Assembly (NCBI GenBank): GCA_021781455.1
Contig: JAJXWV010000070.1
Coordinates: 1 to 63,619 of the forward strand
DNA length: 63,619 nt
Reading direction: 5' to 3'
From: Acidobacteriota bacterium
GTDB lineage: Bacteria; Acidobacteriota; Thermoanaerobaculia; Gp7-AA8
The notes beneath the pieces were generated by a model. It saw nothing but the letters and a program-made list of their open reading frames with translations. It was not told the DNA's origin and ran no database searches. The position numbers were made by a program, and so were the translations under genes. The stretch's first letter is position 1. Each line of letters opens with the position of its first letter. Positions 52,739 through 61,097 of this stretch are shown one piece after another.

Positions 52739-54811
52739 TTAGGTCGTCCCCTTCGGCATCAGGTACTTGTTGTACCAGTCCCGGTACCGCTGCAGACGGT
52801 CGCGAACGTAGCTCGGCGTCGTGATGCCGTGGTACTGCCCCGGATAGACGACGAGCTCCGTATCCACGCCCATGCTCCTGAGCGCCTGATACATCTGCTC
52901 GCCACCGATGATCGGGACGTTGAAATCGGACTGGCCGCCCAGGTACAGAGTCGGCGTCTTGATCCGATCCGCGTGCAGGAACGGATACGAGACCCTGAGC
53001 CACGCGTCGAGGTTCTTCCACGGTGGCCCGAGCTCGAGGTCGTACTGCGCGACGTACTCGTCGCTGCCGTACATCGAGAGCTGTAGAGCGCTCCCCGCTC
53101 CCGCGATGGCCGCCTTGAATCGCGGATCGCTCGCGGTGGTGTAGTCGGTGAGGATGCCGCCGTAGCTCCAGCCGCCGATGCCGAGGCGGTCTGGATCCGC
53201 GACACCGCTGGCGACCGCGTAGTCGACGGCGGCGAGCAGGTCCATGACTTCCTTGTTTCCCCAGTCGGCGAAGATCGCCTTCTGGTAGGCGTTGCCGCGA
53301 CCGGCGCTCCCGCGATAGTTCACCGCCAGCACCACGTATCCGCTGGCTGCGAGGAACTGTCGATCGAAGCTGAAGCCGTATTCGTCCTGGCCATTCGGCC
53401 CGCCATGGATGTTCAGCAGCGTCGGGTACTTCCTGCCGGCAACGTACGACGGCGGCTTGATCATGAGGCCATGGACCTCGGTGCCGTCTTTTGCCTTGCA
53501 GGTGAAGTCTTCGGTGCTCGCGAGCTGGATGTTCGCAAGCCATTCGTCGTTCTCGTGCGTGACGCGGCGCAGGTGGCCATTCTCCAGGACGTAGACTTCC
53601 GCCGGCTCGTTCGCCGTGGCTGACAGCAGCGCAAAGCGTCCGTCCGTGCCCGGGGCGAGCGAGGAGACGATGCGGCGCCCGGTCGTCAGTTTCTCGATCG
53701 CGCCGCCGGCTGCGGGAATCCGAGCCGCGTACGTGACACGGTCGTCCTGCACGACGAAGGTGAGGGACTTGCCGTCCGCACTCCAGACGATCGGCCCCTG
53801 CACCGCGCGATCGAGCGAGGTCGTCAGGAGCCGCGCCGCGCCGCCCGCCGCAGGAACCACGGCCAGCTTGTTCAGGTTGTACGCGGTGTACTTCGGCTCG
53901 TCTCCCTGGAGATAGGCGATCGACTGGCTGTCGGGACTCCAGGACGGCCGGCCGCCGTCAGGGCCGGGGAACGTCGTGAGCTTGCGGGGCTCCGCGCCGG
54001 CCTTCGCTTCCACGACGAAGACGTCCCTGTTGTCGACACGATCCGGATCCTTCTCGTGATTGCTGACGAACGCGATCAGACGGCCGTCCGGCGACCACGA
54101 CGCCGACTTCTCGTCGTAGTTGCCCGATGTCAGGATCTCTGCCTTTCGAGCACCAACGTCGAAGAGCTGCAGGTGAGAGTGCAGAGATTCGAGATAGCCT
54201 TCCCGATCCTGCTTGAAGTGATACCGGTCGATGACGATGGGGGGCTTCGTCTTCCGCTTCCAACCGTCCATCTTCTCGGGGTCGGACTTCGGGTCGAAGT
54301 CGTCGACGACCAGCAGCAGGCGCTTGCCGTCCGGTGACCACGCGTACTCGGAGACGCTGCCTTTGATGTCGGTCAGCTTCTGGGCTTCACCTCCGCGGCG
54401 GTCGAGCAGCCACACCTGGCCACCCTTCTTCTTTTCTTCCTCGTCTCCGCGCGTCGCGATGAAGGCAAGGTACCGGCCGTCGGGGCTCCAGCGAGGCATG
54501 CTCTCGCTGCTGTCCGGCAACGACGTGAGGCGAACACGATCGGCGCCGTCCCAGCTGATCATCCAGACGTCGGAGTCGCGGCGATCTTTTTCGACGTCGA
54601 TCGTGCTCACGGTGTACGCGATCCACTTGCCGTCAGGCGACACCTGCGGATCGTTGACGCCGCGCTGCTTCGCCAGATCGTCGAGCGTCAATGGACGTTT
54701 CGTCGTTGCCGTCTGCGCGGCCGCGCCCGGCGCCAGCAGCATCGCCAGCGTCAGCGCTGCGCCACACAAGCCCGCAAACAGTCGAGTACGAGTCACCTGT
54801 CGATTCGTCAT
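52739..54811 (-). CDS. Secreted S9-family prolyl oligopeptidase-like peptidase
   Basis: 690 aa. Signal peptide at residues 1-32 (LFAGLCGAALTLAMLLAPGAAAQT). PD40-type beta-propeller (about 40-420) with repeated SPDGK/SPDGR strands (DPQVSPDGKWIAYT, PRWSPDGRYLAFI, ASWSPDGRLIAFV), then the alpha/beta hydrolase domain (about 430-690). The latter has LLNIHGGPNGQDEYGF, nucleophile GIGGWSYGGIL, Asp in YLGGQSDFNVP and His in PGQYHGI. Exported dipeptidyl/acylaminoacyl-peptidase-type enzyme, probably for peptide scavenging. Confidence 0.92.
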   Translation of the reverse strand: MTNRQVTRTRLFAGLCGAALTLAMLLAPGAAAQTATTKRPLTLDDLAKQRGVNDPQVSPDGKWIAYTVSTIDVEKDRRDSDVWMISWDGADRVRLTSLPDSSESMPRWSPDGRYLAFIATRGDEEEKKKGGQVWLLDRRGGEAQKLTDIKGSVSEYAWSPDGKRLLLVVDDFDPKSDPEKMDGWKRKTKPPIVIDRYHFKQDREGYLESLHSHLQLFDVGARKAEILTSGNYDEKSASWSPDGRLIAFVSNHEKDPDRVDNRDVFVVEAKAGAEPRKLTTFPGPDGGRPSWSPDSQSIAYLQGDEPKYTAYNLNKLAVVPAAGGAARLLTTSLDRAVQGPIVWSADGKSLTFVVQDDRVTYAARIPAAGGAIEKLTTGRRIVSSLAPGTDGRFALLSATANEPAEVYVLENGHLRRVTHENDEWLANIQLASTEDFTCKAKDGTEVHGLMIKPPSYVAGRKYPTLLNIHGGPNGQDEYGFSFDRQFLAASGYVVLAVNYRGSAGRGNAYQKAIFADWGNKEVMDLLAAVDYAVASGVADPDRLGIGGWSYGGILTDYTTASDPRFKAAIAGAGSALQLSMYGSDEYVAQYDLELGPPWKNLDAWLRVSYPFLHADRIKTPTLYLGGQSDFNVPIIGGEQMYQALRSMGVDTELVVYPGQYHGITTPSYVRDRLQRYRDWYNKYLMPKGTT

Positions 54812-54959
54812 GCGCGATCACCCCAAAGAATTTAGATTCGGCTGCAGCCATGGACCGCCGGCAGCGTGGAGGGATTCTACCTCGCGGAGTTAGGTCGTTT
54901 CCTTCGAGACGGCTCTCGCGGCGCATCCGTGGTTGACGAGGAGAAGCAGAATCACGAGC

Positions 54960-55370
54960 TCACGCGGAAGCGGCGGTCATCGCAGCGCCCCGGCGGTCGC
55001 GCAGTTCCAGCCAGCTCCACACGAAAGCGACGGCAAACACCGCGTCGATGACGGCGAAGGGCTTCCACATGTCCGGAATGCCAGGTCCCGCCCAATACCA
55101 GAACACAGTGGCCGCATACGCGACCTTCAGCAGGATGCCGTACGGAATCAGGTTGCGGTTCCGCTGCGGGTTTTCGGCGACGGCGAAGAACATCGCGCCG
55201 AAAATGAGGAGGAGCATGGCCGGGAACTGCACGTATCCCCAGTGATTCGGCGGCACCACGTCGTAGCGCGTGAAGAGCTTGTCTCCCGCGACGAGGAACG
55301 CGGCTCCAAGAACGCTGTCGTACAAACCCGAAAGAAAGAAGACGCTGGAGATCACGGGGTGCTTTTTCAC
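54960..55370 (-). CDS. Hypothetical four-helix membrane protein in radical-SAM operon
   Basis: 136 aa from the GTG at 55370. Four membrane helices (about residues 6-27, 42-62, 73-92, 100-120). The GTG overlaps the TGA of the radical-SAM gene (4-bp overlap), so it is translationally coupled. Family not recognised. Likely a membrane partner of the radical-SAM product. Confidence 0.7.
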   Translation of the reverse strand: MKKHPVISSVFFLSGLYDSVLGAAFLVAGDKLFTRYDVVPPNHWGYVQFPAMLLLIFGAMFFAVAENPQRNRNLIPYGILLKVAYAATVFWYWAGPGIPDMWKPFAVIDAVFAVAFVWSWLELRDRRGAAMTAASA

Positions 55371-56698
55371 GATACTGTGCTCCGTTCTTCGTTTTGGTGT
55401 GCGCGGAGGGATCGAATGAACCGCTTCCGGCGTGCACGCGTCCATTCACTGCTGTAGAGGTCGACGGCGAGACTCCTGAATCCCCGCTGCAACTGGTCGG
55501 CGGTCATGCCGGAGGGCCGAAAGTTCACATCGAACAGCGTGCAGCGTTCCCACTGGTCCTTGTGCAGCAACCGCCCCTCGCGCTCCAGTCGCGCGAACAG
55601 CGGCGTTCCAGGGAACGGCGTCTCGATCGTGATCTGCACGTCGAACAGATCAGCCTCGGAGACGAACTCACGCACGCTGTCGAAGATCTCCGGCGTGTGC
55701 CCGTCCAGCCCGAGGATGAAGCAGCCGTTCACGCGGATGCCGTGGTCCTGAATATTGCGCAGCGACTGGCGATACCGGTCGAACTTCTTCAGCTTCCAGT
55801 TCACCCCCGGCTCGATTCCGTCCAGCCCCTCGCGAACGGGGCTCTCCAGGCCGATGAGCAGCTCGACGCATCCGCTCGCCTCGAGCAGGCTCAGAAGCTC
55901 GTCGTCCTCACCGACGGAGATGTCCGTCTCGGTGAACCAGCGGATGTTGCGGCGCGCCAGCTCCGGCAGAAGGCCGAGCCAGTACGAGCGCGACACGAAG
56001 CTGTTGTCGTCCGCCAACTCGATGAACGGCTGCGGCCAGATCCCGCGAATCCGATCGACTTCAGCGAGCACTTTCGCCGCCGGTTTCTGACGATAGCTCC
56101 TGCAGAAGAGGACCGAGCCCGCGCAGAACTCGCATTTGTGCGAGCAACCGCGGCTGGTCTGAACCGTGAGCCGGTTGTAGTTCCCGATGTCGAGCAGGTC
56201 GAACGCGGGCATCGGCGCGTCGGCCAGGTCGAAATCGTCGTCGATCGAGCCATAGACGCTTTGAAGACATCCGTCCTCGGCGTCAGCCACTACGTCGGCC
56301 CAGTGCAGCTCGCCATGGCCGACGACGACACTCGAGCAGTGCTCCAGCGCCTCGTCCGGGAGAACGCTCACGTGCGGTCCACCCATCACGACCGGGATCC
56401 CTGTGGCGCGATACCGGTCGGCGAGCGCATAGGCTTCCTCCGCCTGCGCGCTGTAGGTCGAGATGCCCACCAGATCGAACCTGTCGGCGATCACTTCCGC
56501 TTCGCCGAGATTCGCCACCTCGAGGTACTTGACCGGGTGTCTCCGCGGCGTCAGTGCCGCAATCGTGAGGAGACCCAGGCTGGGAAGCGACGCGATGGCT
56601 TTGCTGCGCTCCACGAAGCCCGGGAGCGTGAGACCGAGCCGGAGAAGCTCCTCGTCACACGCGCGAATCCCGCTCATCGCGATCAGCCCGATTCTCAT
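55367..56698 (-). CDS. B12-binding-domain radical SAM protein
   Basis: 443 aa from the ATG at 56698. N-terminal cobalamin-binding-like Rossmann domain (about 1-145; DLVGISTYSAQAEEAYALA, VVMGGPHVSVLPDEAL, VVGHGE). The radical SAM core has the CxxxCxxC cluster in SRGCSHKCEFCAG (about 175-187), LADDNSFVSR, ELLIGLESP and GCFILGLDGHT; a C-terminal extension follows (about 370-443). Resembles the large group of B12-dependent radical SAM enzymes acting on lipids or cofactors. Sandwiched between two small membrane-protein genes with ATGA/GTGA overlaps, suggesting a membrane-linked substrate. Reaction unknown. Confidence 0.88.
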   Translation of the reverse strand: MRIGLIAMSGIRACDEELLRLGLTLPGFVERSKAIASLPSLGLLTIAALTPRRHPVKYLEVANLGEAEVIADRFDLVGISTYSAQAEEAYALADRYRATGIPVVMGGPHVSVLPDEALEHCSSVVVGHGELHWADVVADAEDGCLQSVYGSIDDDFDLADAPMPAFDLLDIGNYNRLTVQTSRGCSHKCEFCAGSVLFCRSYRQKPAAKVLAEVDRIRGIWPQPFIELADDNSFVSRSYWLGLLPELARRNIRWFTETDISVGEDDELLSLLEASGCVELLIGLESPVREGLDGIEPGVNWKLKKFDRYRQSLRNIQDHGIRVNGCFILGLDGHTPEIFDSVREFVSEADLFDVQITIETPFPGTPLFARLEREGRLLHKDQWERCTLFDVNFRPSGMTADQLQRGFRSLAVDLYSSEWTRARRKRFIRSLRAHQNEERSTVS

Positions 56699-57084
56699 GA
56701 CAGGAACCCCACCCACACCAGAATCACCACCGCGGAAAGAAGACAGGCGACGGGAACGGGGAACAGCTGCCGCAGACTCATCTTCCAGGCAGCGAGATAG
56801 CAGACGAGCGGCATGGCGATGGCACCGGCGATGAGAAGGGCGGACGACCAGGCCAGAGCTTGCGAGCGAGGGATTCCGAGGACGGCGACGGTCAGCGCGA
56901 ACTGAATATTGATCAGTCCAAGGCCGAAGAAGGAGATGTGGCCGAGGCGCAGCATGCGCCGCTTCCACGATCCATAGCCGCCCAGCCACTCCTCACGCCA
57001 GAAGAAAAGACCCGGCAGAGCACCGGCGAGGAAACCGAGAACCATGCCGATCCATCCCGCGGCGAGATTGGGGTAAGCGACCAT
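56695..57084 (-). CDS. Hypothetical membrane protein at head of radical-SAM operon
   Basis: 129 aa from the ATG at 57084. Four membrane helices (about 9-30, 47-70, 77-99, 104-126) with a short basic loop (WLGGYGSWKRRMLRLG). Stop overlaps the radical-SAM start by 4 bp. Family not recognised. Confidence 0.7.
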   Translation of the reverse strand: MVAYPNLAAGWIGMVLGFLAGALPGLFFWREEWLGGYGSWKRRMLRLGHISFFGLGLINIQFALTVAVLGIPRSQALAWSSALLIAGAIAMPLVCYLAAWKMSLRQLFPVPVACLLSAVVILVWVGFLS

Positions 57085-57167
57085 CTGTCCCGATTGAACG
57101 ATGCCGGATTTTATGTCCGCACTCCTGCTGGGTGCGCAGCAGTCGTCACACGCGGGAGTTGCCGGAG

Positions 57168-57221
57168 GTGTAGGACAGGCTTTCCAGCCTGTCCCCTGGC
57201 GGGCTCGAAAACCCGCCCCAC
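57168..57221. repeat. REP-like GTAG palindrome pair
   Basis: GTGTAGGACAGGCTTTCCAGCC TGTCC-type element followed by GGCGGGCTCGAAAACCCGCCCCAC. Starts GTAG plus an 8-bp stem; related to 33815 and 39360. It separates the CZB gene from the radical-SAM operon promoter. Confidence 0.75.
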
Positions 57222-57233
57222 CCCAGCGCCCTG

Positions 57234-57593
57234 TCACGCTCTCTTCGCTTCCATCGTGTCGAGGAGCTCCGCGATTCGAGCCGTCAGCGGATCGAGGCTG
57301 ACCAACCCCCGCTCTGCAGCTTCGGTCTTGCCAGCCTTTCGCGCCTCGACGATGTCCTTCGAGATTCGATGCAGCTTCTCGTGAACGGTCGCCAACTCCT
57401 TCATCTCGGCGGTCTTTCCGTACTTTGCGAGCCCGGCGCCATCGATCCATTTCCCGAGGTTGCACTCGTGGTGAGACAGAAGCTCGGATTCGTCGAGCCC
57501 CTGCTTTCCGCTGACGTAGGCTCGCAGGCGCGATCTCCAGTTCAGGTGGTTCAGTTTCGCGGTCGCAAAGTCGAAGTTGGTGATGCTGACCAT
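57234..57593 (-). CDS. Stand-alone CZB (zinc-binding) domain protein
   Basis: 119 aa consisting almost only of a chemoreceptor zinc-binding (CZB) domain: NHLNWRSRLRAYVSG (His15), HHECNLGKWIDGAG with Cys, and VHEKLHRISKDIV, giving the 3His/1Cys zinc set. CZB domains usually sit at the end of chemoreceptors or diguanylate cyclases; here it is free, with no signalling domain attached. Likely a cytosolic zinc or redox sensor acting in trans. Confidence 0.8.
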   Translation of the reverse strand: MVSITNFDFATAKLNHLNWRSRLRAYVSGKQGLDESELLSHHECNLGKWIDGAGLAKYGKTAEMKELATVHEKLHRISKDIVEARKAGKTEAAERGLVSLDPLTARIAELLDTMEAKRA

Positions 57594-57795
57594 GAATGCT
57601 CCCCGGCGGGCTCACAAGCTCGCCGCAAATCGACGGCCGCGATATCCTACAGCGAGTTCGTTGCGATATCAGGAGGTGCGATCTCAGCGGGAGCCGAGGA
57701 CTCTTGACACTGTCCCACCTGCAACTTACGATGCGCGCTCGCTTCGGGGGGAATGCCCTTCCGGAGCATGCGGTTAGTGAAGTTCCCAGCCTTGC

Positions 57796-57873
57796 GGGGC
57801 TGTAGTTCAGTTTGGTTAGAACGCCGGCCTGTCACGCCGGAGGTCGCGGGTTCGAGCCCCGTCGGCCCCGCCA
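57796..57873 (+). tRNA. tRNA-Asp (GTC)
   Basis: 78-nt cloverleaf: acceptor GGGGCTG/CGGCCCC, D arm GTTC..GAAC, anticodon stem CCGGC/GCCGG with loop CTGTCAC (anticodon GTC), T arm GCGGG-TTCGAGC-CCCGT, encoded CCA. Confidence 0.97.
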
Positions 57874-57891
57874 ATTCGAATCCCATTGGGA

Positions 57892-57913
57892 GCCGCCGCG
57901 AGGCGGCTTTTTT
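57892..57913 (+). terminator. Rho-independent terminator after tRNA-Asp
   Basis: GCCGCC-GCGA-GGCGGC stem and loop followed by six T, 19 bp after the tRNA. Confidence 0.88.
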
Positions 57914-57931
57914 GTTTTGGGCGAAGCTGTG

Positions 57932-58930
57932 TTACCGGCACGGGGTCGTCTTCACGGACGTCCATCCCGACGCAGATTTGTGATCGAGTGTCTGCCCGGC
58001 GAGACGAACAGTCGTTTCACCACACCGAAGGCCGATCGCTCCGGCATTGAACTGAAGAATGAGATCGGTGTTGCCGTCTCGATCGACGTCACTCCAGCTC
58101 GCGCTGACCGGATGCGCCGAGGCCGGTCCGAAAGCAAGGCTGTTCACATCGAGAATCGCAGGAGAGAATTCGGGAGACGCCAGCACGACGACCGATATTT
58201 CATCGTCGGATGCTGGATCAACGACGGCTTGCGACCCGGATTTCAGCTGAGTGGCTAAATCGATCTTGTTTCGGATCGGATCCGTTCCGATACTGACGAA
58301 GCCACTACCGGATGCGACAGAAACGTCCACGAGGTCGTAGCGCAGCGTATTCGGGTCCGCGACGCTCGCGATCCGAGGGGCACGCACACGGGATGCAGGC
58401 CGTTCCTCAAAGGTGAGCCGGAACGTACTGCTGTCGCCCTCAGCGACCCAGGTGCTCAAACCGCTTCCGGTCATCACGAACGCGTCAGGATCCGTGTCCG
58501 GATTGCCGGTGTTCGGCGTCGAGATCACCCCGAACGATACCGTCTTCTCCAGTGGGGCGACCGAGTCGGCAACGCAGCCCTGAGTCGCGATCTCAACGCA
58601 CTTCTGCGCGATGATCTTGAACTTGCCTCCGGAGATCAACGACTCGATACGGGACGAACCGTTATCTTCGGTAAGGAACAGCGAGAAAGTAGGCGGGAGC
58701 GCATCGCCATAGAAGTGTCCACCGGACAATTGAGCACTATTGTTCGAGGGATCGCCCCACGTGATCTTCTCAGTCCCTACTCCGCTGGACGTGCCTCCGT
58801 CGGCAGACGTGAAAGTTGCCGAGACGTCCCATCGGGTTCGCGGCGCGGCCTGCAGGGCGTCTGAGCCAACCACCGCGACCGCGAGGGCGAACCACACGAC
58901 AACTGCAGAACTGCGCGCTTTTTTTCTCAC
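57932..58930 (-). CDS. Hypothetical secreted protein
   Basis: 332 aa. Signal peptide at residues 1-29 (AVVVWFALAVAVVGSDALQAA). Mature protein is beta-rich; four Cys (CVEIATQGC, LRCG, TPCR). WSDVDRDGNTDLILQF near the C-terminus has a Ca2+-binding EF-like/FG-GAP-like look (DVDRDGNTDL), common in secreted repeat proteins. A GTG start with a strong AAAGGAG Shine-Dalgarno. No family recognised for the rest. Confidence 0.7.
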   Translation of the reverse strand: MRKKARSSAVVVWFALAVAVVGSDALQAAPRTRWDVSATFTSADGGTSSGVGTEKITWGDPSNNSAQLSGGHFYGDALPPTFSLFLTEDNGSSRIESLISGGKFKIIAQKCVEIATQGCVADSVAPLEKTVSFGVISTPNTGNPDTDPDAFVMTGSGLSTWVAEGDSSTFRLTFEERPASRVRAPRIASVADPNTLRYDLVDVSVASGSGFVSIGTDPIRNKIDLATQLKSGSQAVVDPASDDEISVVVLASPEFSPAILDVNSLAFGPASAHPVSASWSDVDRDGNTDLILQFNAGAIGLRCGETTVRLAGQTLDHKSASGWTSVKTTPCR

Positions 58931-59248
58931 GAAAGACTCCTTTCAATCGAGGTCACATCTGCCCTCCGGAATTCTAGTGTTCTCCGCTCTGCCGGTCGAC
59001 ATTGCGCTCCGCTTCCGGACTTGCCCGCCTTCCGCGCACAGGTGCTACTTTCTTTAGCCGAACCGAGCAGTACCGCCGTGATCGGTCGATTTCGTCCACC
59101 GTTCAAAGTGTGACGATTCCGTTGGATCCGGACCTCGCCACCGGCCTCCCCTCGCCCCGACCGACGTCACATCGCGTGGGCGCCCTGTTGCAGTAGCATC
59201 CGACCTCTTACGGCGCAGCTCACTCAGCCGCCGTTTCGGAGCATTTTC
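58931..59248. promoter_or_regulatory. Divergent promoter region
   Basis: 318 bp between the divergent secreted-protein gene and the plus-strand gene at 59249. It carries the AAAGGAG Shine-Dalgarno of the former at its left edge. No repeat or ORF recognised; promoters in both directions expected. Confidence 0.5.
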
Positions 59249-59620
59249 ATGAAGAAAGAATCCGAAATCCTCGAAGAACTCTCCCGCCGGGCCGCCCTCC
59301 CTCTCACCACCGTCAAGGCCGTCGTGGACGCCCTTCGCGATGAAGTGCGGCGCGGAGGCCTCACCGACGACATTCTTCTCCACGCCGGGGACGCCACCGA
59401 TCGCGTCAGGCACGATCGCGTGCTCGGACACAACCACGCCGATCCGCGCGCGGTCGACGACCTCATCGCCCGCGCCCGCCGTCACCGCCTCGGTCTGGAG
59501 TTCCTCCTCGAGGGCTACCTCGGCAGCGTGGCCGCCGAATTCGGCACGCACGCCTTTACCGTCGAAGCGGCCAGAGCGAAACTTCGCAGCGAGCACAGGA
59601 CAACGGACGACGCCAGCTGA
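59249..59620 (+). CDS. Hypothetical small cytosolic protein
   Basis: 123 aa. The N-terminal half resembles a small helical DNA-binding or HU-like bundle (MKKESEILEELSRRAALPLT, TVKAVVDALRDEVRRGG); the C-terminal half is His/Arg-rich. Not confidently assigned. Its stop overlaps the start of the HMG-lyase-like gene (TGATG), so the two are coupled. Confidence 0.6.
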   Translation: MKKESEILEELSRRAALPLTTVKAVVDALRDEVRRGGLTDDILLHAGDATDRVRHDRVLGHNHADPRAVDDLIARARRHRLGLEFLLEGYLGSVAAEFGTHAFTVEAARAKLRSEHRTTDDAS

Positions 59621-60636
59621 TGACGCCTCTCAAATATCCGAAGAAAGTCGAGCTGGCCGACATCACCGTCCGCGACGGCTTTCAGCACGAAGAAAAGTGG
59701 ATCCCGACTCCGGCCAAGCTCTGGATCGCCGAGGAGCTCATCCTGGCCGGCTACAAGCGCCTCGAGATCACGAACCTCGGCAACCCGAAAGGGATGCCGC
59801 AGTTCGCCGACGCCGACCAGCTGTTGCGCGAGATCCGCACAAGCAAGCGCGTGGCAGCGCAAATCGCTGATGTCGAGCTCACGGCGATCACCATCCGCGA
59901 GCGCGCCGTCGACCGCGCCATCAGGCTGCGCAAAGAGGGCGTCGGCCCCGATCGCATCCTGATGATGGTCTCGACCTCCGCCTCGCACATGGTCAAGAAC
60001 TCCGGGCTCGACCATGCCGCGTACTGGACCGAGGCGGAGCGCTGCATTCGCAAGGCGCACGATGCCGGGATCAAGGTCAACGGAACCGTGAGCACGATCT
60101 GGGGCTGCCCGATCGAAGGGCCGACGAAACTCGAAGACGCCGTCACGTTCACGAGGCGCTTCCTGGAGATCGGCGCCGACGACATCGAGCATGCCGACCA
60201 CGACGGCTCCGCGCCGCCGAACAAGGTCCACGAGTACTTCTCGATGATCCTCGAGGCGATGCCCGACCCGGCGAAGCACCTCGCCCACTTCCACGTCACC
60301 CGCGGCTGGGGGCTGGCCAATGTCCTCGCTGCGCTGCAGGCCGGGATGATCCGCTTCGAGAGCACGCTCGGCGGAATCGGCGGCCAGCCCGCGAATTTCT
60401 TCGACGGCTACCCCGTCGCAGGAACCGGCAAGTACTACTACCAGGACGCGAACAGCGTCGGCCTGGTGTGTACCGAGGATCTTGTCGTGATGCTCGACGA
60501 GATGGGAATCGAGAGCGGGCTCGACGTCGATCGCGTGCTCGCCACGGGGCGCATGGTCGAACGGATCGTGGGACGCAGGCTGCGGAGCGAGACGGTCAAG
60601 AGTGGGCGGATTCCGAAGAAGGCGACGGGGTTCTGA
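59620..60636 (+). CDS. HMG-CoA lyase-like (DRE-TIM) enzyme
   Basis: 338 aa. TIM-barrel metallolyase: DITVRDGFQHEEKWIP (DxxxRDGxQ), metal-binding HxH in LAHFHVTRGWGLAN, ADDIEHADHDGS, and FESTLGGIGGQPANF. HMG-CoA lyases have a catalytic Cys in a GGCP loop; here that loop reads GGIGGQP, so the classical Cys is missing and the substrate is probably different from HMG-CoA. Cytosolic. Coupled to the small gene upstream; a coiled-coil gene follows 20 bp later. Confidence 0.85.
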   Translation: MTPLKYPKKVELADITVRDGFQHEEKWIPTPAKLWIAEELILAGYKRLEITNLGNPKGMPQFADADQLLREIRTSKRVAAQIADVELTAITIRERAVDRAIRLRKEGVGPDRILMMVSTSASHMVKNSGLDHAAYWTEAERCIRKAHDAGIKVNGTVSTIWGCPIEGPTKLEDAVTFTRRFLEIGADDIEHADHDGSAPPNKVHEYFSMILEAMPDPAKHLAHFHVTRGWGLANVLAALQAGMIRFESTLGGIGGQPANFFDGYPVAGTGKYYYQDANSVGLVCTEDLVVMLDEMGIESGLDVDRVLATGRMVERIVGRRLRSETVKSGRIPKKATGF

Positions 60637-60656
60637 AGCCGAGGTACGATAGAGCC

Positions 60657-60959
60657 GTGGACGAAGAACTCCGGACTCTCATTGAGGACACCGCTGCACA
60701 GACGCGGCGTCACTTTGATACCGTCGCCGAGCGTTTGGAGAAATCCATCGATGCAGTCGCAGAATCGGTGACCGTCGTCGACGAGAAACTCTCCCGCCGG
60801 ATCGACCGCTTCGAGGAGCGGGTGGAACGCGGTTTCGCCGAGACGCAGGCAATGATCAAGTTCTCGCACGCCGATCTCGACCGCCGCATCAGCTCGCTCG
60901 AACACGGATTCGCCGGTCTGCAGGCACGCGTCGAACGCCTGGAATCGACACCGGAGTAA
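60657..60959 (+). CDS. Small coiled-coil protein
   Basis: 100 aa, GTG start. Almost entirely helical heptads (LIEDTAAQTRRHFDTVAERL, KSIDAVAESVTVVDEKLSRR, IDRFEERVERGFAETQAMI), acidic and basic residues alternating. No domain recognised; likely a self-associating or scaffold helix. Confidence 0.6.
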   Translation: MDEELRTLIEDTAAQTRRHFDTVAERLEKSIDAVAESVTVVDEKLSRRIDRFEERVERGFAETQAMIKFSHADLDRRISSLEHGFAGLQARVERLESTPE

Positions 60960-61020
60960 GAAGTTTGGTCACCGGCTGAGGTCACTCCGTCGGGCCGAGA
61001 TGCCTCTGGGGGGGTCGATC

Positions 61021-61075
61021 CGTGAACCGAATCGCTCTTTCGGTTCATCAATCATCAATCTCAGATCTCAAATCG
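61021..61075. repeat. Hairpin plus ATCAATC units
   Basis: GAACCG-loop-CGGTTC hairpin followed by ATCAATC/ATCAATCTCAGATCTC units. It corresponds to the right arm of 48155-48239 with a truncated left arm. It lies just upstream of the metG start. Confidence 0.75.
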
Positions 61076-61097
61076 ATCCGATACAATCCCGCCCCCG

